Origin: Rutidosis leptorrhynchoides
Taxonomy: Eukaryota; Streptophyta; Magnoliopsida; Asterales; Asteraceae
Assembly: GCF_046630445.1 (NCBI RefSeq)
Contig: NC_092343.1
Location: 140,795,501 to 140,859,500 of the forward strand
DNA length: 64,000 nucleotides
Direction: 5' to 3'
The stretch's first letter is position 1; each line of letters begins with the position of its first letter. Below, piece after piece: positions 61,543-64,000 of the stretch. The notes under the pieces are model-generated. The model did not search any database, was not told the DNA's origin, and saw only the letters and a list, made by a program, of their open reading frames with translations. Position numbers and translations under genes: made by a program.

Positions 61543-61716
61543 TTATAAACCGTATATATCGATGCATATAGCAATATAAAGATACGAAAGAACTAAAAAC
61601 ACTATAAAACCGAGAGTATAGTAGAAGTAAATAGATTCTTCCGGAGGTAGATGAAAAAGAAGAACGACGGATATGAAAGTGAGGAGTATATCGAGAATCA
61701 GTACTGGATGAAGCAT
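61543..61716 (-). CDS. Antisense two-helix membrane microprotein (57 aa), copy K
   Basis: ATG at 61716 and TAA at 61543-61545 on the minus strand, against K's polarity, 425 bases before the 3' LTR. Same length as the copy at 6542-6715, no gap. Hydrophobic helices at about 4-22 and 33-52, connector LPPEES, then FYY, LGFIVFLVL and LYIAI, end CIDIYGL. Replacement changes cluster in the first helix, while the second half is mostly synonymous change. A membrane role is inferred from hydrophobicity only. It could act in the host cell or regulate the sense transcript by antisense transcription. Confidence 0.7.
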   Translation of the reverse strand: MLHPVLILDILLTFISVVLLFHLPPEESIYFYYTLGFIVFLVLSYLYIAICIDIYGL

Positions 61717-61792
61717 ATTGACAAATACTTTAAAATATGAGTTGAGGGAGAAAGAATAGAAGGTGTGAGTTGTAAGGAAACGAAGGAGGTGG

Positions 61793-61799
61793 ATTTATA
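61793..61799 (-). promoter_or_regulatory. TATA box of the antisense transcript (K)
   Basis: The minus strand reads CTATAAATCC, with TATAAAT 83 nt upstream of the ATG at 61716. Spacing is identical to the B copy. Confidence 0.55.
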
Positions 61800-62106
61800 G
61801 TGAAATACCCGACAGAGAAATCAAGATGGATTATCGTATTAATTCGAAGAGAATCATAATCTCCTTAATCACCAAAGCATCAAATCCAACATAGATTACA
61901 AATATTTTCTTTAAATTCGGAGATCAATTGTGATGACGTCAAAAGATATGACGAATCACTATAATCTTATTTCCTTCATTTACGATAACTTCCCTCATAT
62001 GCTTCGAGTAATCGAATTATTTTATCCATACTTCTTAGACATGATAAAACTTCATAATCATCATAATAACATTCTCATTGTTAGCCATAACGACCTCTAT
62101 CAAATT

Positions 62107-62140
62107 TCGGGGACGAAATTTCTTTAACGGGTAGGTATGG
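62107..62140 (+). other. Polypurine tract region of K
   Basis: GGGGACGAAATTTCTTTAAC then GGGTAGGTATGG directly before the LTR start TGACGACCCGG. Same layout as F and B, which suggests use of the same reverse transcriptase. Confidence 0.75.
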
Positions 62141-64000
62141 TGACGACCCGGAATTTTCCGACTAAATTTAAACTTTATCTTTATATTATTCTGACACGAT
62201 AAGCAATGTTTGTTAAGTTAAATCTCAAGGATTTTAAACTATGTTTATACATTCATTTAAACCTCGACCAAATTCCAATGATTCACGAACCATTAAATGA
62301 ACATATATGAATATGTATGTATATGTGTATATGTTATAAATTGAAAATGTCAACAAAGTATTTAAACGTATAATGCTTTATATGAACGTATTTGTTTCAA
62401 TATGATAATCGACGAAATTAAAAAAAAAATATTAAATGATTGAATTATCAGAAACATTGAATTATGATTACAAGTCTCTGTTGAGAAGTCCAATATGATT
62501 TGAGAAAATCTATTCCTCTTAACAATATTCGGAATAATTTGTAAAGTTATTTATAAATAAAAATAAAAAGTGTCATTTACGAAAGTTAGACAAAAGCTAG
62601 TGGAGAATTGGTTTCCATAATATTCTATTAATCTATTTTCAAACGTACAAAAACGTTTTCAATTTAAAAAGAACTTTATTCTTAAAACGTATATAACTTT
62701 TATAAATATCTAGAATCACTTTTGACAACTAATTAGTTAACCAGTATAATAAATATAACGATATTTATATTTTATTTCATTAAATATATATAACAATTTA
62801 AATTAATATTATATATATTTATACGCGTATTATACAGACATAGTTTTTATACTTTTACTATACTTTAACTTTACCTTTACTTTACTTTTACTTTACTTTA
62901 ACTTTAATAATTCACTTTAATAATTCATACTTTAATAATTCACTTTAATAATTCATACTTTAATAATTCACTTTAATAATTCATACTTTAATAATTCACT
63001 TTAATAATTCATACTTTAATAATTCACTTTAATAATTCAAAAATTTATTATAAATAGAATTCAATAGGTTTCATTATTTCATAAAAACTTGAAAATATAT
63101 TTCTCTAAACTCTCTCAATCGATTTACATATATATATTTGCTCTGTATTATTTCAAGATATTATTAGTATACATAAAATATTACGACGGAGTGATGTCCG
63201 AGTGATTTCAAAATAGTTTTTTGAATGAGTCGAAGCTAAGGAAATTATGGGTTATAGCTATGGAGGTGATGGGTATGGTTCATGGGTATGCTCGTGAGGT
63301 TAATCTAGTGTTTATCATCTCCGTTGCGTCTACGTACTTTCCTGCAATATTGAATCTCAATATTGATACGTGAGCACTCATAACTTAACTTTTATATATA
63401 TCAATAGTGTATCCCTGACTAGTGCTCGAGTATATAGGATTATGCATGATTGTACATTCGATATTGTCCTTAGATAGGTTTGTTGAATCCTGAATTAGAT
63501 ACATATACTACTGAGATAGGGTATATGATATGCATGTCATTGGAAAGCTAGCGAAAAATTAAGAACTTTTCATTAAGATATCGAATGGTTTCGATGAACG
63601 GATTAGAAGTTATAGTCAACTGAATTTTAGTATTATTGTTAAAATGATTATTATTACTATCGTCGTTATTATTTTAATAGAAATATCATTGTTATTATAA
63701 AATATCATTATTACTATTATGTTAGTATTATCATTTTATCATAATAATATTTTTAGTAAATATAAATATTGTTATTTTTTTATAAGAATAATAATAATTA
63801 TTATTACAAAATAATACATCTTTTACTTATTATTATTATGATCTATATTATTTTATCAAATAAATAGGGGATACAAAGATATTTTTCACCACGCGTAATA
63901 TAATTACATTAATAATACTTACCACTATAGTTTTACGATATTATGTGAACTTTATAAATTTTACTACTTAAGATATATAAAAGTATATTTTATCATATAT
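62141..64000 (+). mobile_element. 3' LTR of K (first 1.86 kb, cut by window end)
   Basis: It repeats 54702 onward with few substitutions. The (AT)n tract is short here. It continues beyond the window. Confidence 0.88.

Noticed and set aside
61930..62127. 65-codon sense frame just before K's PPT
   Set aside because: No match in B or F at this position; position suggests a decayed pol end but I could not align it to the chromodomain tail.

Overview
The window is plant nuclear DNA made almost wholly of LTR retrotransposons nested in one another. I see no rRNA, tRNA gene, CRISPR array or ordinary host locus. The evidence is AT-rich sequence, Ty3/gypsy (Tekay/Del-type chromovirus and Athila) and Ty1/copia proteins, primer-binding sites (PBS) complementary to plant initiator-Met and Asp tRNAs, and LTRs of 0.5-3.2 kb. 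The families look like those of an asterid, perhaps Asteraceae, but that is inference. Letters below are my own labels.

Layout. 1-996: 3' end of a plus-strand Tekay-like LTR (E) whose body lies left of the window. 997-12373: minus-strand three-LTR array of a deleted, non-autonomous Tekay derivative: partial internal A' (997-2052), middle LTR carrying a copied integrase piece (2053-5756), internal B (5757-10239), right LTR (10240-12373). It sits in LTR fragment D (12374-13461, +), which sits in LTR C (13462-14591, +) followed by C's PBS and decayed gag. C is broken by chromovirus F (15794-26821, -), with a full 3' LTR, gag-pol with one stop codon, and two extra ORFs next to the 5' LTR, one of them an F-box protein. 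26822-33520: a wrecked Athila (G) with its gag-protease block inverted and a solo LTR (H) with target-site duplication (TSD) AAATT inside its gag. 33521-36276: end of a Sirevirus-like copia (I). 36277-38251: decayed copia RT/RNase H (L), interrupted by copia J (38252 onward). J's gag is split by a nearly full-length Athila M (39304-53711, -, TSD ATAGT), and J's protease is cut by non-autonomous element K (54702 to beyond 64000, +).

How the parts relate. B, K and F share PBS type, polypurine-tract (PPT) context and a palindromic PPT-like motif, and B keeps a decayed chromodomain tail of pol next to its PPT. B and K therefore look like internally deleted relatives of a Tekay chromovirus, probably moved by proteins of an autonomous element such as F. 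All carry extra ORFs between the 5' LTR and the palindromic motif: acidic protein plus F-box (F), coiled-coil protein plus a conserved ORF I call MNF (B), MNF (K, A'). B and K also carry, on the opposite strand near the 3' end, a 57-codon two-helix membrane protein with a TATA box exactly 83 nt upstream in both copies and a synonymous-rich substitution pattern. K has additionally captured a piece of a poly(A)-binding-protein gene.

Best candidates for something undescribed: the antisense membrane microprotein, the F-box gene carried by F, and an array of nine hairpins with changing but complementary stems and a fixed 12-nt loop in LTR C.
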